A stretch of 64,000 nt of DNA from NCBI GenBank assembly GCA_016800925.1, contig JABCPU010000235.1, positions 1-64,000 on the forward strand, in the 5' to 3' direction. The stretch comes from Suillus spraguei. Its lineage: Eukaryota > Basidiomycota > Agaricomycetes > Boletales > Suillaceae. The translations under genes were made by a program, and so were the position numbers. The notes beneath the pieces were generated by a model. The model saw only the letters and a list, made by a program, of their open reading frames with translations, had not been told where the DNA came from and ran no database searches. This document shows positions 10,694 through 22,845 of this stretch, in pieces (within the stretch, counting starts at the first letter, position 1; each line of letters starts with the position of its first letter).

Positions 10694-12420
10694 TCAGCGC
10701 AGTTTTGCCCCTACGTTAGGGGTGGGTGAGTGACATTGGAAGGTGCCAAAAGTCATGCCAGGTTGTGTGGGAATAATCTGTACAAATAATCCAAAGCGAT
10801 AATCTGCATAATAATCTGTTGCTGTACAGGCCCTTTGCAATATGCTGAATCCTTGCCTCCTCCTCTTCTCAATGTGCACGAGCAAGCTCGAGTTTCATCT
10901 GCTGCAGTTGTTGGCCCATGAGGTCACATTTGTGCATATATTCTTGCTCAGCAAGATGCATTGTATGTTTGCATTCATGTCGAGTGTCCTGCACTGTAAG
11001 GTCCTTAGACCAGATGTCACATTTAATTTTCATTTATTTGATGTGATTGTTCTCAGCATGATGGTCACATTTTTCAATGATTGATTGGATCAGTGCCTGT
11101 GCCATATCAGAGAACTGTTCAGTGGCACTGGACATGTTATTGTTGTTGGGATGCTTATGTGATGAGGGACGAGTGACGGGGACTGGTTGGGGTGACCCAC
11201 TATGAGTGGATGCCCAGAGAGTTTCATGATTTGGGATGCTGAACATTTTCAAATAGGAGGACTTGGCTTATGAGAACCAACATGGAGGCCCTGCATTCCA
11301 CAATGAGCACTGAAATCAGAGTCTTCTGGGTCCTATGGTGTGGTGTCATGAGTAGAAGTAGAAGTAGAAGTAGATTGCTGGAAATTCAAAAAAAAAAAGA
11401 GTTGCCATTGGACTGCATATCACTGCCATCAGGTGCAAGAGCATCTGGGGAGTTCAGTGACACTGCATTTGTGTCATTAAAAGGACATGTCAAAATTGAA
11501 GTGATCGGAGGGCAAAGATGTTGAAAAGGAGCAAATGAGAAAGATGTATGGAAAGATGTATGAAATACTAGGAGCCAATGATGAAGAGCAGGAGGATGGT
11601 GGTTGTTGCATGCAGGAGAACTGATCTGTAGTAATTAATCAGCTGCAGGCACAGGGTCAACATCATCTGGATGAATGTCGGTATTGTCCATGTCCATAAT
11701 TTTGCCATCTTTGAGTACATTTTTCTCTTCATAAAAAACTTGCACATCTTTGCTGCCAGACATGTTAAAGTGTTGTAGTGCTGCAGACTCAATCTTGTCC
11801 AGGGTCTGCAGATGACGATACTGTGTTTCATGCTGGATTGGTTCTCCACCAACTGTGAAGCTCTGGTCACCACAGGAACTTCACTAGTTGTGAATCTGCA
11901 AGCAACAAAATTAACGGGTGAGCAGCCAATGACAACTATGACTCACCAAGAAGTGTCTTTGTCTCTGGGTCCTTCTGCAGGTCATCAAACATCATCCCAG
12001 TCCCAGTGCCCGACTGCTTGAGGGTTGCATTGACCTCATTGTATTTGTGCTTGAGTCTAAAACATCTGATCAGTCATGGACAGATGAATAGATGACCAAA
12101 AAATGCAGAGATACTTACATTCCAAATCACATCTGGACAGGCTTGATAAAAGCCTTAGGGTTCTGCTTGAAGAGGAGTCTCATCTCAGGATCCTCATCAT
12201 TTGCAAATACAGAACCTGCAAGCTGCAGGTAGTATGTTTCTTTAGGTACACCACTCTGCTTCTTTTTCCTGCCCTGGTCCTTGGCGTCCTTCACAGAACC
12301 TGAGAAGAGTTTGATGTGCGTGTCCTCATTATCTTTACACCAGGCAATGAGCCAAAAGGTACAAGCACTGTGAGTTTTCTCCTATTGGATTGGTTTCCTT
12401 GTGATATTAGCAGGAGGGAG
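10694..12420 (-). pseudogene. decayed transposon-associated protein gene (unnamed family)
   Basis: Several minus-strand segments look coding and join across GT-AG introns. About 12130-12350 encodes WCKDNEDTHIKLFSGSVKDA and KETYYLQLAGSVFANDEDPE. After an intron at about 12060-12115 comes YNEVNATLKQSGTGTGMMF, then an intron at about 11895-11945. About 11640-11825 ends ...DDVDPVPAAD then a stop, and about 10860-11130 is a Gln/Glu-rich helical piece. Stops interrupt most segments. The pattern recalls a repeat-associated protein family common in agaricomycetes. It lies on the same strand just upstream of the Harbinger fragment, so it may be that element's accessory protein. I do not know its function. 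Confidence 0.45.
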
Positions 12421-13019
12421 TGCACTATTGGTGATCTGTGGCGTGTTTGTCTTCATCATCTACTAATGCTATTGCACTAGCAGAAGCTTTTCCCTTTGCA
12501 TCACGCCTAAGTTGTGTTTGACCATGAGTCCATCAAGCTCTAGCACATGCCATACTGTTACAGATGGTTCCCAATGACAGGGTGAGTAGCAATTAGGGAT
12601 TGTGTAATAGCAGAGAGGTTGGCAATGGCAATGACGGTGACGACAACAACAATGTCAAAGAACAGCAGGGCAGGGCAGAGTTTGAAAAATGCCAAGCTGC
12701 TAACATTTGGCAGTTCTTCTCAGTGTGCAAACTTTGAATACCACTATCATAACACTGATTACCAACAGCTTAGACTCTGTTGGGATTGGGATTTCACCCA
12801 ACTTCAACAAACTTCAAGAAACAAAACAACATGGTCAAGTAAGCATCAGTCATGGTGTGACATCTTCTTATTAGTGGTACTCAGAGTAACTTTCATAAGG
12901 CTCAATAAATGCTCTGTAAAACCAACTAATTTATTCTCCAAAAACACATATTACAGTGAACTATCTCCATATTATATGAGTGAATGGACGTGCATAATAT
13001 CCTGTATGATACGGACCAG
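12421..13019. other. no gene recognised
   Basis: Short frames only, with no recognised domain. A plus-strand frame at 12619-13122 has low-complexity Met/Thr at its start and no supporting motif. Confidence 0.35.
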
Positions 13020-13400
13020 TGGACCATGGGCCCATGGTAGAAATATCCTCGTTGATGACAGATGGGCTGGGAGGAATATTATTCCTGATGACAGCGGGTG
13101 GGCCCATGCAAGGAATATGTAGAGTAGATGAGTGGGCTGATGTACATGAATATCCGGTAGACGGATGGGCCGACATAGTTGTATATCATGTAGATGGGTG
13201 TATCAAGGTAGATGTGTATCAAATAGACAGGTATGTGAAGGGTACTTGTTATCACATACACGGGTGGGCCCAGACACATATTAAATTAGATGGGTATTAG
13301 ATGGGTGGGCTGAGAGTGTTATATAAATATTTATTAGACAGGTGGGCCGAGGGTGTTGTACAGTATATTATATTAGACAGGTGGGCTGAGGGTGGTAGGT
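13020..13400 (+). repeat. degenerate minisatellite (GATGGGTGGGC... units)
   Basis: Imperfect units of about 35-50 bp recur, each with a TAGA(C/T)(A/G)GGTGGGC(T/C)GAG-like core followed by an AT-rich spacer. The clearest copies are at about 13290-13400. Units towards the left are more diverged. Confidence 0.7.
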
Positions 13401-13406
13401 TGTGTC

Positions 13407-13943
13407 TTAGAGACAGGGTTGGGAACACATTCCCTTGTCCTCTTGAGGACACCTTTGATAGGCTGGTGGGAGGTCAGAAAATGTCAAGAACAGAAACAAG
13501 AAACTCACCTTTGCTGGTGCTGGCACTGGCTCAGGCACTGCCGCATTGTCCAATTCCATGTCATCATCACTAGAGATGATGGCCTTAAATTTGGATTTGG
13601 CGCATTGGCGCTTGGGCTGTGGAGTGTTGCTTGGGCTCCTTGTGCTCATGGCATGGAGTTGCGGATGCTTGCCACACTCCAGTTGGCGGCCATGGTCATC
13701 AGAAGTATCCTCTACTGGGACAGCCTTCTCCTTACCCTTGCCCTTGGAAGGCCCTACAGCAGGTTGTGTGGCAGGCGGCATGGGTTGGCCATACTCAATG
13801 GTAAGTGGGTACAGAGGGCTGGCCTTGCTGCGTGGATCTTCTGGACCAATATTAGTCCAAACTGGCATGCTCACTACATTGCAAAAGGAGGAGTCCAGGT
13901 GTTCATATAACTCTGCTGCCGCAGAGAGTACCATGGGCAGCAC
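13407..13943 (-). CDS. uncharacterised basic/acidic low-complexity protein (possibly decayed)
   Basis: The frame encodes 178 codons from 13943. It includes PSKGKGKEKAVPVEDTSDD, then KRQCAKSKFKAIISSDDDME and a Pro/Ala-rich stretch. A GTGAGT-like donor occurs near AKVS (about 13505), so the real exon probably ends there. Strings such as SKGKGKEKA are frequent in transposon-linked agaricomycete proteins. No enzyme domain was recognised. Confidence 0.35.
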   Translation of the reverse strand: MLPMVLSAAAELYEHLDSSFCNVVSMPVWTNIGPEDPRSKASPLYPLTIEYGQPMPPATQPAVGPSKGKGKEKAVPVEDTSDDHGRQLECGKHPQLHAMSTRSPSNTPQPKRQCAKSKFKAIISSDDDMELDNAAVPEPVPAPAKVSFLFLFLTFSDLPPAYQRCPQEDKGMCSQPCL

Positions 13944-14835
13944 AGATGTGGCCTGCAGGGCATAAATTGAGAATACACGACTCTATATTTATATCAGCAC
14001 ATTTATTTGGCAATGTGATTATAATGAAAAAAAAACATACCAAAGCATGTGCCATCTCCACTGCAATGGGGATGTGCTTGGCCGAGCAGGTACTCGATCT
14101 TGTCACCTGCCCAGCAGAAGGTGTCAGCGTTAATGGTGTCAAATGACATGTTGAATTTCAGGGGAGTATTATATGATAAGTGGCAATGAAGTGATTGAAT
14201 TAAGTACAAGTTTGACGTGGAAGTTTAAACCAGTGGTTGCTGATTATGTCATCAAGATTTCCCAATTCACCACATTGTTCAATAGACCATTGTGGGTCCA
14301 TCCACTGAAGATGTCAGTGACATAATGGCTGCCTTTGTTATGCTGAGATTCATTAGTGGTCCACCCCATGTCAATGAGCCACCGAGATGTATGACTGGTC
14401 AATAGAATGAACATGTAAAACTATTGCTGCTGGCAGGTTGATGCCGATGCATTGATGCTGCCCCACATTGATGGTGCTGCGCTTTGTGCCTGCAACCTTG
14501 CAACATCATACAACATGTTTTAAATATTTTTTCATTTCATGTCCATATGGTAGCATTATGTACATTATTAAATCAATGGATGGAGCACCTGAAACAGCCA
14601 ATGAGCATTGTACATGTCCTTGTTTCCTGGTTCAGAGACTGACAAGTCCACATGTTCAAACTCCAATTTCATTCAACTTAAAATGGCACTTGAGATCACC
14701 AGAGATCATATTCATCATGTCATCCACTGAACAAAGTTACCTGTCCACCCAAAGAGCAGTGGGTCTTGCTGACATTGCAAGCATCCTTGAGTTCACCGCA
14801 TCCTGATTGCTGTCTATACAGATGACTCTTGACAC

Positions 14836-15535
14836 AAGCAACCTTGTCAAATCATCCAAAGTCCGATACATCATGACAAAGTATCTGATGTGGGAAGGAG
14901 ATGTAAGTTCTTTTGCTGGACACTGATATATATAGACTGATCACTGACCAAACAGGTATTTATTTCACCTTGGGTGAACTATTGTGAAGGCATGGGCATC
15001 AGCCCGCCGCTCTCTAGAAACCTCCGGGTCTTTGTCAGCATGCTTGGCATGAGCCAGATGGAGCTACTGAACTACCAGGAGTTCTATGATACATTCCTGA
15101 GGCTGCCAGCATCGCCTTCTGGTGCATGGGTAACTGGCCACATCATCAGAACATATCCAATGGCCTGGTGGAAGCAAGCCTTTGACACCACAGATTATCA
15201 GATGTTTACTGCCAACCTCCCCAACTTTAGTGACATCAAGGCAATGGTCAATTCGCACTTTGAACAATTGGTGAGTCTTCTTTCTCCTGGTCCTTAGATA
15301 ATCTGACATTTTAATGCAGCCAGAGGGCTGGTTGCTTGTGACACTGGTGACATTGATTGATTCAAGGTCAACACTGGACGTGCAGCAGTTGGCCAACATC
15401 CAGGCTGGCATGAGGCAAGAAGGAGATCACAAAGTTGGACTATTAGAGAGCAAGGTTGTTGAGGCATGGCTAATGTGCATGCCACCATTGCCGCTACAGA
15501 GCAGCTGGTGAATTACTTGAAGGGGGAGGGAGAGT
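14836..15535 (+). pseudogene. uncharacterised multi-exon gene, frameshifted
   Basis: Three coding-like segments join across good introns. About 14836-14900 ends IMTKYLMWEGD at a GTAAGT donor. 14956-15270 contains VNYCEGMGISPPLSRNLRVF, MSQMELLNYQEFYDTFLRL and SDIKAMVNSHFEQL. A 49-bp intron (15271-15319) follows, then an exon from 15320. Near 15455 the frame shifts: coding sense continues as HATIAATEQLVNYLKGEGE in another frame up to a GTAAGT at about 15534. Family not recognised. It is probably transposon-linked, given the surroundings. Confidence 0.45.
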
Positions 15536-15539
15536 AAGT

Positions 15540-16199
15540 CATTTATTGTTAGCATGTAGTTGTAATTGTACTATAATGTGCGCCCAAGAACCTTGCCAAT
15601 CAACTATAATGAAATTTAGATTGGCAGCAGATGCACAGTCTCTAAGAATGGGCTGTCAGATACCCGATCCCTGAGATACTTGTGATACTGGCAGTTAACA
15701 TCATAGAATGTCAGTGCATGCTGAATGCTGCCGGCGTTGTGTTTCAATGCCTCACACAAGGCATAGTCCATGTGTATCTGCCTGATCTTTGTTTGCTAGC
15801 ATCTCAATGGCAAGGTAAATGTGCACACCTTTCTCCCTTCTGAAAATTGACCATTGCATGTGGAACAAAACAACCATGCCTGGCACATGCACAACCACCA
15901 ATGCCAATTGCTTCTAGCCTGTGCCAGGATGCATTTGCTTGATTTACAGCTCGATGATTGTTGCATTCTGACCGTTTAAGTGGAACAATGAAGCTGCTCC
16001 TCCCGAAGTCCAGGCCAATGTCGCTGAAACCAAAGGTGCTGATATGATTGAGCATTTCCATTTCTCCACTGAAATGTTCAAACAGGCTGGCACAAGGGTC
16101 TTTGTGATGTTGGCATTGCAGGACAGCAGAGGCAAACTGATGTTAGGAGCATAAGTGTTGTCTATCTTGGACTCTTGTTGATCAAAGGTCTAATATCTG
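15540..16199. other. no gene recognised
   Basis: Short frames on both strands, none with a recognisable domain or a coherent splice pattern. Confidence 0.35.
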
Positions 16200-16668
16200 A
16201 TCACAGACATGACCACAATGATCAATTTGGCAGCGCCAAAAGCTTCATGAAGACGAGGAATTGGGATGAGATATTTATGCCGGAATGGTGGCAATATGCT
16301 AGGGAACAATTTGGTGAAATGCCCAGCTTCTGGTCCTCATTGATGTCCTAACAATTAGCAATTATCAGATGTCCAGGATGATGAAGTTCCACAGGTCATC
16401 ACCTCCAAGAAATGACCTGGAGGAAGACAATGATGGGTTACCTATGCTTCCCGAAACCATGTGTTTGAAGCATGGTGAACAGCAGCATGTCATTTGGTTG
16501 TTCTTGACCAGGCATTACAGTAGGTGGATGTCCCATTCCTAATATTGACAGGACTGAAGGTTTCACAGGGATGTGTATGGGAACAGAGAAAGTCAAGGCG
16601 GCGGTGCCCTGGGGTGACTTAATCAAGAATCAATCAGATTTCCTAGATGGCACCTACTGGCCGGCAGA
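16200..16668 (+). pseudogene. uncharacterised repeat-family gene fragment, cut by gypsy copy A1
   Basis: Coding-like pieces include SFMKTRNWDEIFMPEWWQYA at about 16240-16345, KHGEQQHVIWLFLTRHYSR at about 16455-16530, and VKAAVPWGDLIKNQSDFLDG at about 16590-16650. Frame changes and stops separate them. The last piece runs to about 16668, where the sequence switches without a break to the end of gypsy gag. That point is therefore a deletion or recombination junction. I have no family name for it. Confidence 0.4.
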
Positions 16669-16700
16669 TGAGAAACTGTAAGGCAGATTGTAGCAGATTT

Positions 16701-19700
16701 TTGATTTGGAGAAACAAAGACTTGACGTATGTTTCTCCCAATGTATTACTAAGACTTGTACGCGCTGTAGGTGAAAGAAAAGAACTTCGCATCCCTATCA
16801 CCCTTCACTCGCGTACTCATTTAAAATCTGTCGACACCACTGCTGTGATTGATTCAGGCGCAGCCGGAACATTCATCTCTGAAGAGTTTGTGAAACTCCA
16901 TCAAATCACACGACGAAAACTCAAAACACCGTTTCGAGTTACTATGGCAGATGGAACTCTTATAAAAGGAGGACCAATCACACACTACTGTCTCCTAGTG
17001 GTCAAAATTGATGAATGAACCATGTATGGAAAATTCAATATCACCAAACTAGGAAGAAGAGATCAAATTCTTCTGGGAATTCCGTGGTTACGAGCAATGA
17101 ACCCAAACATAGACTGGGCCGCCGAAACACTAGTCCTTCCCCGAACAACGAAATCGGATGAAATTGAAATTGATATAGATACCGATCGGAAGAAGAATGG
17201 ATTGCCCCCGATCTTCAATTGTCATTCTAAGAAATGGCAACATTCCCAACTTCCGAGATCCCTCGTTATCCCTTCTATTCCTAACAATTCCTGAACCGGA
17301 AGTACAAACATCATGCACCACCGATCCCATCCCACGTGTACAACTGCCTCGACCAGTATCACCGATTCCCCGTGCAGAAAAGCGCAAGAATGAATCTGAA
17401 CCCGAGCATTGAGTCGACAAAAACCTATTGAGCAACGACCAATAGAAGAACAGAAGTATGGAAAAAGAAAAGCAGAAGAAGAGATCCCTGGACGGGATAC
17501 AAATGTACCAAAATTATCCAAGTTTTATGTTCTCCCGAAAATGCTTCAACATACTCCCTCGGCTTCAATTGAGGAAATTCCTGATGAAGAAGAACCCGTG
17601 CCCTCGTTGATCCCAACAGAGGATGATGACCAATTCAATACAATGCAAGATGACTGGCATGAGCCAGAAGTCTGTGAGATCTCCTCCTACGAACTTGGCG
17701 ATGGGGAATTTCTTGTGGAATACGACACCGATGGAGTTAGCATGAGAATCATAGAAGAAGTTTCCATGGACACACCCCTCACACATGATGGAACTTCCCG
17801 ATTCAAACAGCTCTCCAACTATTCCGCAATTTCCCTTCCTCCTCCAAAATACAGTAACAAAGCTCAGGAATTCGCCACGGATGAGAAGGAAAAGAAAAAG
17901 AAATCTTTCGAAGAGTTGGTCCCGAACTACTTGCACGACTTTGCAGACGTCTTTGCTAAAGACGGACTGAACAAATTACCCCCTGAACGCCCTGGTATTG
18001 ATCATCGAATCGATACTAAACCCAGTTTCATCCCTCATACATCTAAGGTTTACCCACTATTGGAAAAAGAACGTGCTACCATTAAAACATTTATTGATGA
18101 AAACATTGCGAAAGGTTTTATCTCAGAATCAAAATCACCCCAAGCCAGTGGTTTCTTCTTTGTGGGAAAGAAGAGTGGAGAATTACAGCCCTGTCAAGAT
18201 TATCGCTACATCAATGATTGGACAGTCAAGAACGCCTATCCGCTCCCACTCCCTATCTCCCTTGTTGCACGTCTTCATAAGGCACAGTTCTTTACGAAAA
18301 TGGATATCCGGTCCGGTTATAACAATATTCGCATCCATCCCGATGATCGCTGGAAAGCTGCTTTTACTACAGAATTCGGCCTTTTCGAACCGAACATCAT
18401 GTTCTTCGGCCTCTGCAATTCACCGGCAACTTTCCAGGCATACATGAATCGCACCTTCCAACAGGAAATCAACGAAGGATGGATGGTTATTTACATGGAC
18501 GACATCCTGATTTTCTCTACAACAATGGAAGAACATCGTGAACGAACCAGATGGGTTTTGATGAAGATACGAAAAGAACATCTGTTCTTAAAACCGGAGA
18601 AATGCACCTTCGATGCAAAAGAAGTGGAATATCTTGGAATGATAATTCGTCCCGGACAAGTTGCTATGGACACTGCCAAAACCAAGGGAATCTCCGAATG
18701 GCCAGTTCCAAAATCTGTAAAAGATGTTTGATCATTCCTCGGCTTTTGCAACTTCTACCGCACGTTCATTTCCCATTATTCTGACATTGCTCGACCTCTC
18801 ATCGACCTAACAAAGAAAGATAAGGCCTTTGATTGGTCAACTGAATGTATGGACACCTTCGAAGAATTGAAACAACGCTTCACATCCCAACCAGTACTCC
18901 GTAACCCTGATCCTTCCCGACAATTTGCTATTGCTACCGACGCTTCGCTTGTAGCAACTGGCGGAGTTCTCTTGCAAACTGATGAGAATGGCGTTTATCA
19001 CCCATGTGCATATCTCTCACAGTCTTTGAACCCCGCAGAACGCAATTATCAGATCTTTGATCGGGAACTTCTTGCCGTAATCGGGGCATTGAACGAATGG
19101 CATCATTATCTCGAAGGGAACCCTCACCCTGTCCTGGTATTCACCGACCACAAGAACCTTCTGTACTTTAGAAGTGCACAGAAGCTTACCCATCGCCAAG
19201 CATGTTGGCAATTGATTTTGTCCATTTACGACATTGAACTGCATCACGTTGCAGGTACTAAATTAACAGTACCTGATGCACTATCTCGCCGGCCCGACTA
19301 CGACTCCGGCAACGATGACAACGTGGACCAGACCCTCCTCCCTGATGCTCTATTCATTCATCTTATTGACACTGACCTGAAGGATGTGTTGTCATCCTCT
19401 GACCCCCTTGACGACTCTGTCTTTAAAACAGCATCCGACGCCCTCGATGGCGTGTGCCTTCCCCCTATGAAGTCGGCACTCTCTGACTGGAAAATTGAGG
19501 AGAATGTCCTCTACTTTAAGAATCATGCCTACATTCCACCGGCACATTGTCCCGATATCCTGAAAAGGTATCATGATCATCCTACCGCGGGACATCCCGG
19601 TAGATACAAAACTGAAGAACTCGTCAAACGAGAAGCCTGGTGGCCTGCTATGGGCTCCTATATTCGGAAATATGTCGAGGGTTGCGCCCTTTGTCAGCAA

Positions 19701-20816
19701 ATGAAAGCCGATACTCACCCCGTTCGTCCCCCACTTGCCCCGATTCCTTCCTCTGCGACTCACCCCTTTTCTCAGGTCTCTATCGATCTTATCACTGACC
19801 TCCCTGTCTCTGGAGGCTTTGACAGTATCATGGTCGTGGTAGACCATGGCCTTATGAAGGGGGTAATTATTATCCCCTGTTTGAAAACCATCACTTCTGA
19901 GGGCGTTGCTAAACTATTTTTGAAACACGTCTACCGACAATTTGGACTCCATGACAAAATCATCTCAGATCGAGGTCCGCAATTCCTTTCTCGCTTCTCA
20001 AAGGAGCTTGCCCGCCTTCTCGACTACGTCATCGCTCCATCTACGGCCTATCACCCACAGACTGATGGTCAAACTGAAAGGCTAAATCAAGAACTTGAAA
20101 CATACCTGCGCATCTACTGCCGTAACAATCCCGAAAATTGGATAGAGCATCTACCAATCGCCGAATTTGTCCACAACCACCGAAAACATGATGCAAGGAA
20201 TGCATCCCCCTTTTATTTGATGATGGGATATGAACCACGAGCTATTTCTCACCTTATCCCTGATTCATCAGTTTCCGCAGCAGAAGATCGAGTACGATCC
20301 CTGCAGAAGATAAGAGAAGAAGCAATCGCCTGCCATAACATTGCAATGCAAACAATGGCCGAATGATCCCGAGGAGATAAGTACATTCCATGGAAGATCG
20401 GAGATAAGGTCTGGCTATCTGCCGCTAACCTCAGGCTCAAACTCCCATCAAGGAAACTCGCACCAAAGCAATACGGACCTTTCCCGATTATTGATGTCTT
20501 ATCGCCCATCACGTTCACACTCAAACTTCCCCCACAGTGGAAAATTCACCCCACGTTCCATGCTTCTGTCTTATCGTCCTATAGCGAAACGGACGTACAT
20601 GGTCCGAACTTCCCTGAACCACCACCTGATATCATTGAAGAAGAAGAAGAATATGAAATAGAAGCAATTATTTCTCACAAAGGAACCGGCACTCGCCGAC
20701 GCTTTCTTGTTTCCTGGAAAGGATATTCATCGGGAGATAACGAATGGCTCCCAGAAAAGAACTTGAAGAACTCCGCTCGAATGTTGAATGCTTATAAAAA
20801 GCAACACTCCCTCTGA
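16701..20816 (+). pseudogene. pol: gypsy pol polyprotein, copy A1 (PR-RT-RNaseH-INT-chromodomain), broken
   Basis: Retropepsin with AVIDSGAAGTFIS; reverse transcriptase with VIYMDDILIFS near 18490; RNase H with FAIATDASLVATGG; integrase with a zinc-binding H/C region ending GCALCQQMK, core D in SVDLITDLP-like context, SDRGPQF and TDGQTERLNQELE (DDE); a GPF-containing C-terminal region; and a chromodomain (about 20650-20800: YEIEAIISHKGTG, FLVSWKGYSSGDNEWLPEKN). In-frame stops are at 17016-17018, 18729-18731 and 20364-20366. A frameshifted stretch runs at about 17270-17410. Compared with copy A3, several stops replace CGA or CGG. The gene keeps the full domain set, including the integrase tail that A3 has lost. 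Confidence 0.92.
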
Positions 20817-20870
20817 TTATCCTCCAGTCAACCAACTGCACAAAGCACTTGATCAACTACCACCATCGAA

Positions 20871-22340
20871 ATGTCTTTCCCCACTGCATACATCACCCCT
20901 GTCACCATTGCCAACAATGACATCGACTCTGATGCTGAACACTACGGAACCCTTGCCACTGAAATCGACAACACCTCATACATCGAAGCCGCCCTTCTAT
21001 GTGAAGGACACGCCCTTGAAATTGAAAGAATTCTCACCGAAAGAGGTGCCTTCCCGGCCCTCCTCCTCGTCAACATTATCCGTACCGCCGCTCTCATCGA
21101 AGCCACAGCCAATGAAACCACAGATGCTACGTATCGTCAACGCTTCCTACATCTTCAAAAACGTATTCGTTCTTACGCTATGCTGTTGCTTCCCAGTTCT
21201 TTTAAAAGTGATGTTGAAGAAGCTATTCACATCGTGGCCGAACGTCGAGCAGGCATTGCTCGACCTCCCTCTCTGCAGAAAGATTCGCCACTTCCTATTC
21301 CAGCACCCCCTGCTTTGCACATGTATTCTAGTGTTGATGCCCTTGCTGGCTTATGCACTGCTGTCCAAGAGATCGGGCAGCTCACCAATACAGTCGTCGA
21401 AACCATCCAGCAATCAGTCGCTGAAACCAGAGCAGCCAGAAACTTAGTCGAAGAAGCCATCACTGATTTGCAACAAATGCAAGCCGACCTCGCTTCTCCC
21501 CGAACCCCATCCCCCATCGAATAACCGACTTCATTGTCTCCCATCGTAGTCTCTTATGACCATCCTGCATGGTTATACGAGCCCTGTACAGAGGAACAGT
21601 GTGAGGCTGCAAAAAGATTAGGGATCCCCGTGGCTGAACTAATAGCACTAGGTCCTCGCCTTCGCGACCTTCACATTCATCCTCCCATGTCTATCCCATC
21701 ATCATTCGGTCCAATGGATCCTGTCTCGCCAGTCTTAGTAAAAGACTTAGGCACCACCTCTCCGTCCTCCTCTAACGAACTTCTCGCGGTTGCTGAACGA
21801 GGGACTACTCCTGACCTTCTCGCATCCGCATACACGCTAAACAGCAAGCAACAGGCACAGCTTCGACGTGACAATGCCTTCGCCTTAAAATGCATGACAC
21901 GGAAGAAGGGTAAGAAGCGTGCTAGATCCACCAGTCCTACACCCGTCATCTCACCATCACCATTATGCACGTCTATTTCCAACACTGATGAGAATATGAA
22001 ATGCCGAGTCTGTGGCATCATCGGACATTGACAAAAGAATTGTCTTGACTATCAGTGCCAAATCTGTCTGCGACACGCTCCCACCCATCTGTCCATTTAT
22101 TGCCCTCAGCGTCATGGGGAACCACCATTTATGCTTACCTGGAAGGACAATGGATTTTATGATGCATTGCGTAGGTGGGAACAGTATCTTATTAACCGTC
22201 GACGACGAAAAGAAGGTCGACGGGCAAGGATTGTAGCAGAGGAGGAAGCGGCTTACATGTTAGGAGGAAGTGCTGCTGATGAAGACGTCGCTAACTATGA
22301 CGACTATGATCCTGTCTATGATGACAATAGAGATGTTTGA
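20871..22340 (+). pseudogene. third ORF of family A (double zinc-knuckle protein), copy A1
   Basis: It starts 54 nt after the pol stop at ATG 20871 (MSFPTAYITPV). It matches the intact A3 protein along its length, with mostly third-position differences in the helical N-terminal part (CEGHALEIERILTERGAFPA). Stops occur at 21522-21524 (SPIE then TAA) and at about 22029 in the first zinc knuckle (GH then TGA in place of the Cys codon). The C-terminal part carries CQICLRHAPTHLSIYC, WKDNGFYDALRRWE and an acidic tail. Function unknown; it is not envelope-like, with no signal peptide or membrane helix. Confidence 0.8.
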
Positions 22341-22372
22341 AAGTCGTGACTTTCACCGTAATACAGGGGTAA

Positions 22373-22845
22373 TGTTACAGTTGTATGTGCCTCTATTCAT
22401 TCTTCATTTATCTCCTTACTTGTATATCATGTCACATGACTTGACTCATATGCTCAACGCATCTGTACAATACATGCCTTCCTTATTAGGATATGCAGTT
22501 ACATTCTCACGGTTACTTGGTCTGTGCGCATATATCTACCTATTTAAGCACAGTGTACTTGTAGTAGATTCCTTACTTTAATCTTACTAGGTTTTACCTG
22601 GAACTTCCTTCACTTAGGTCTCCAACCTAAGTCGTCTTGAATCGTCTCTAAGTCTAAGCACTCCTTAGTCTTAGTCTCTATTCTCGTAGAACCTCTTAGA
22701 CTTGTCTTTGAGGCTGAACCCTTGGTTGTACTCGGAATGTGTTCCTTGTACTTTCACCTTGTCCTCTTCTGGACATTGTAGAACTTCCCAGCAGACCGCC
22801 TGTGTCTTTTCACTGTCGCTGGTGACGCCACCCTAGTTCATAACA
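22373..22845 (+). repeat. 3' LTR of copy A1
   Basis: 473 bp, from TGTTACAGTTG to ...TTCATAACA, with TG/CA ends. It contains a TATTTAAG box and the 11-mer ACTTTAATCTT shared by all family A LTRs. A purine-rich ACAGGGG precedes it. Confidence 0.93.

Larger units (their letters stand above)
16669..22845 (+). mobile_element. Ty3/gypsy chromovirus family A, copy A1 (5'-truncated)
   Basis: Parts in order: the last few codons of gag, pol (about 16701-20816), the third ORF (20871-22340) and a 3' LTR (22373-22845). The 5' LTR and nearly all of gag are missing; similarity to copy A3 starts at about 16669. All coding regions carry stops or shifts, so it is dead by itself. Its 3' LTR ends exactly at ...TAACA and is joined to the integrase region of the oppositely oriented copy A2. 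Confidence 0.9.
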
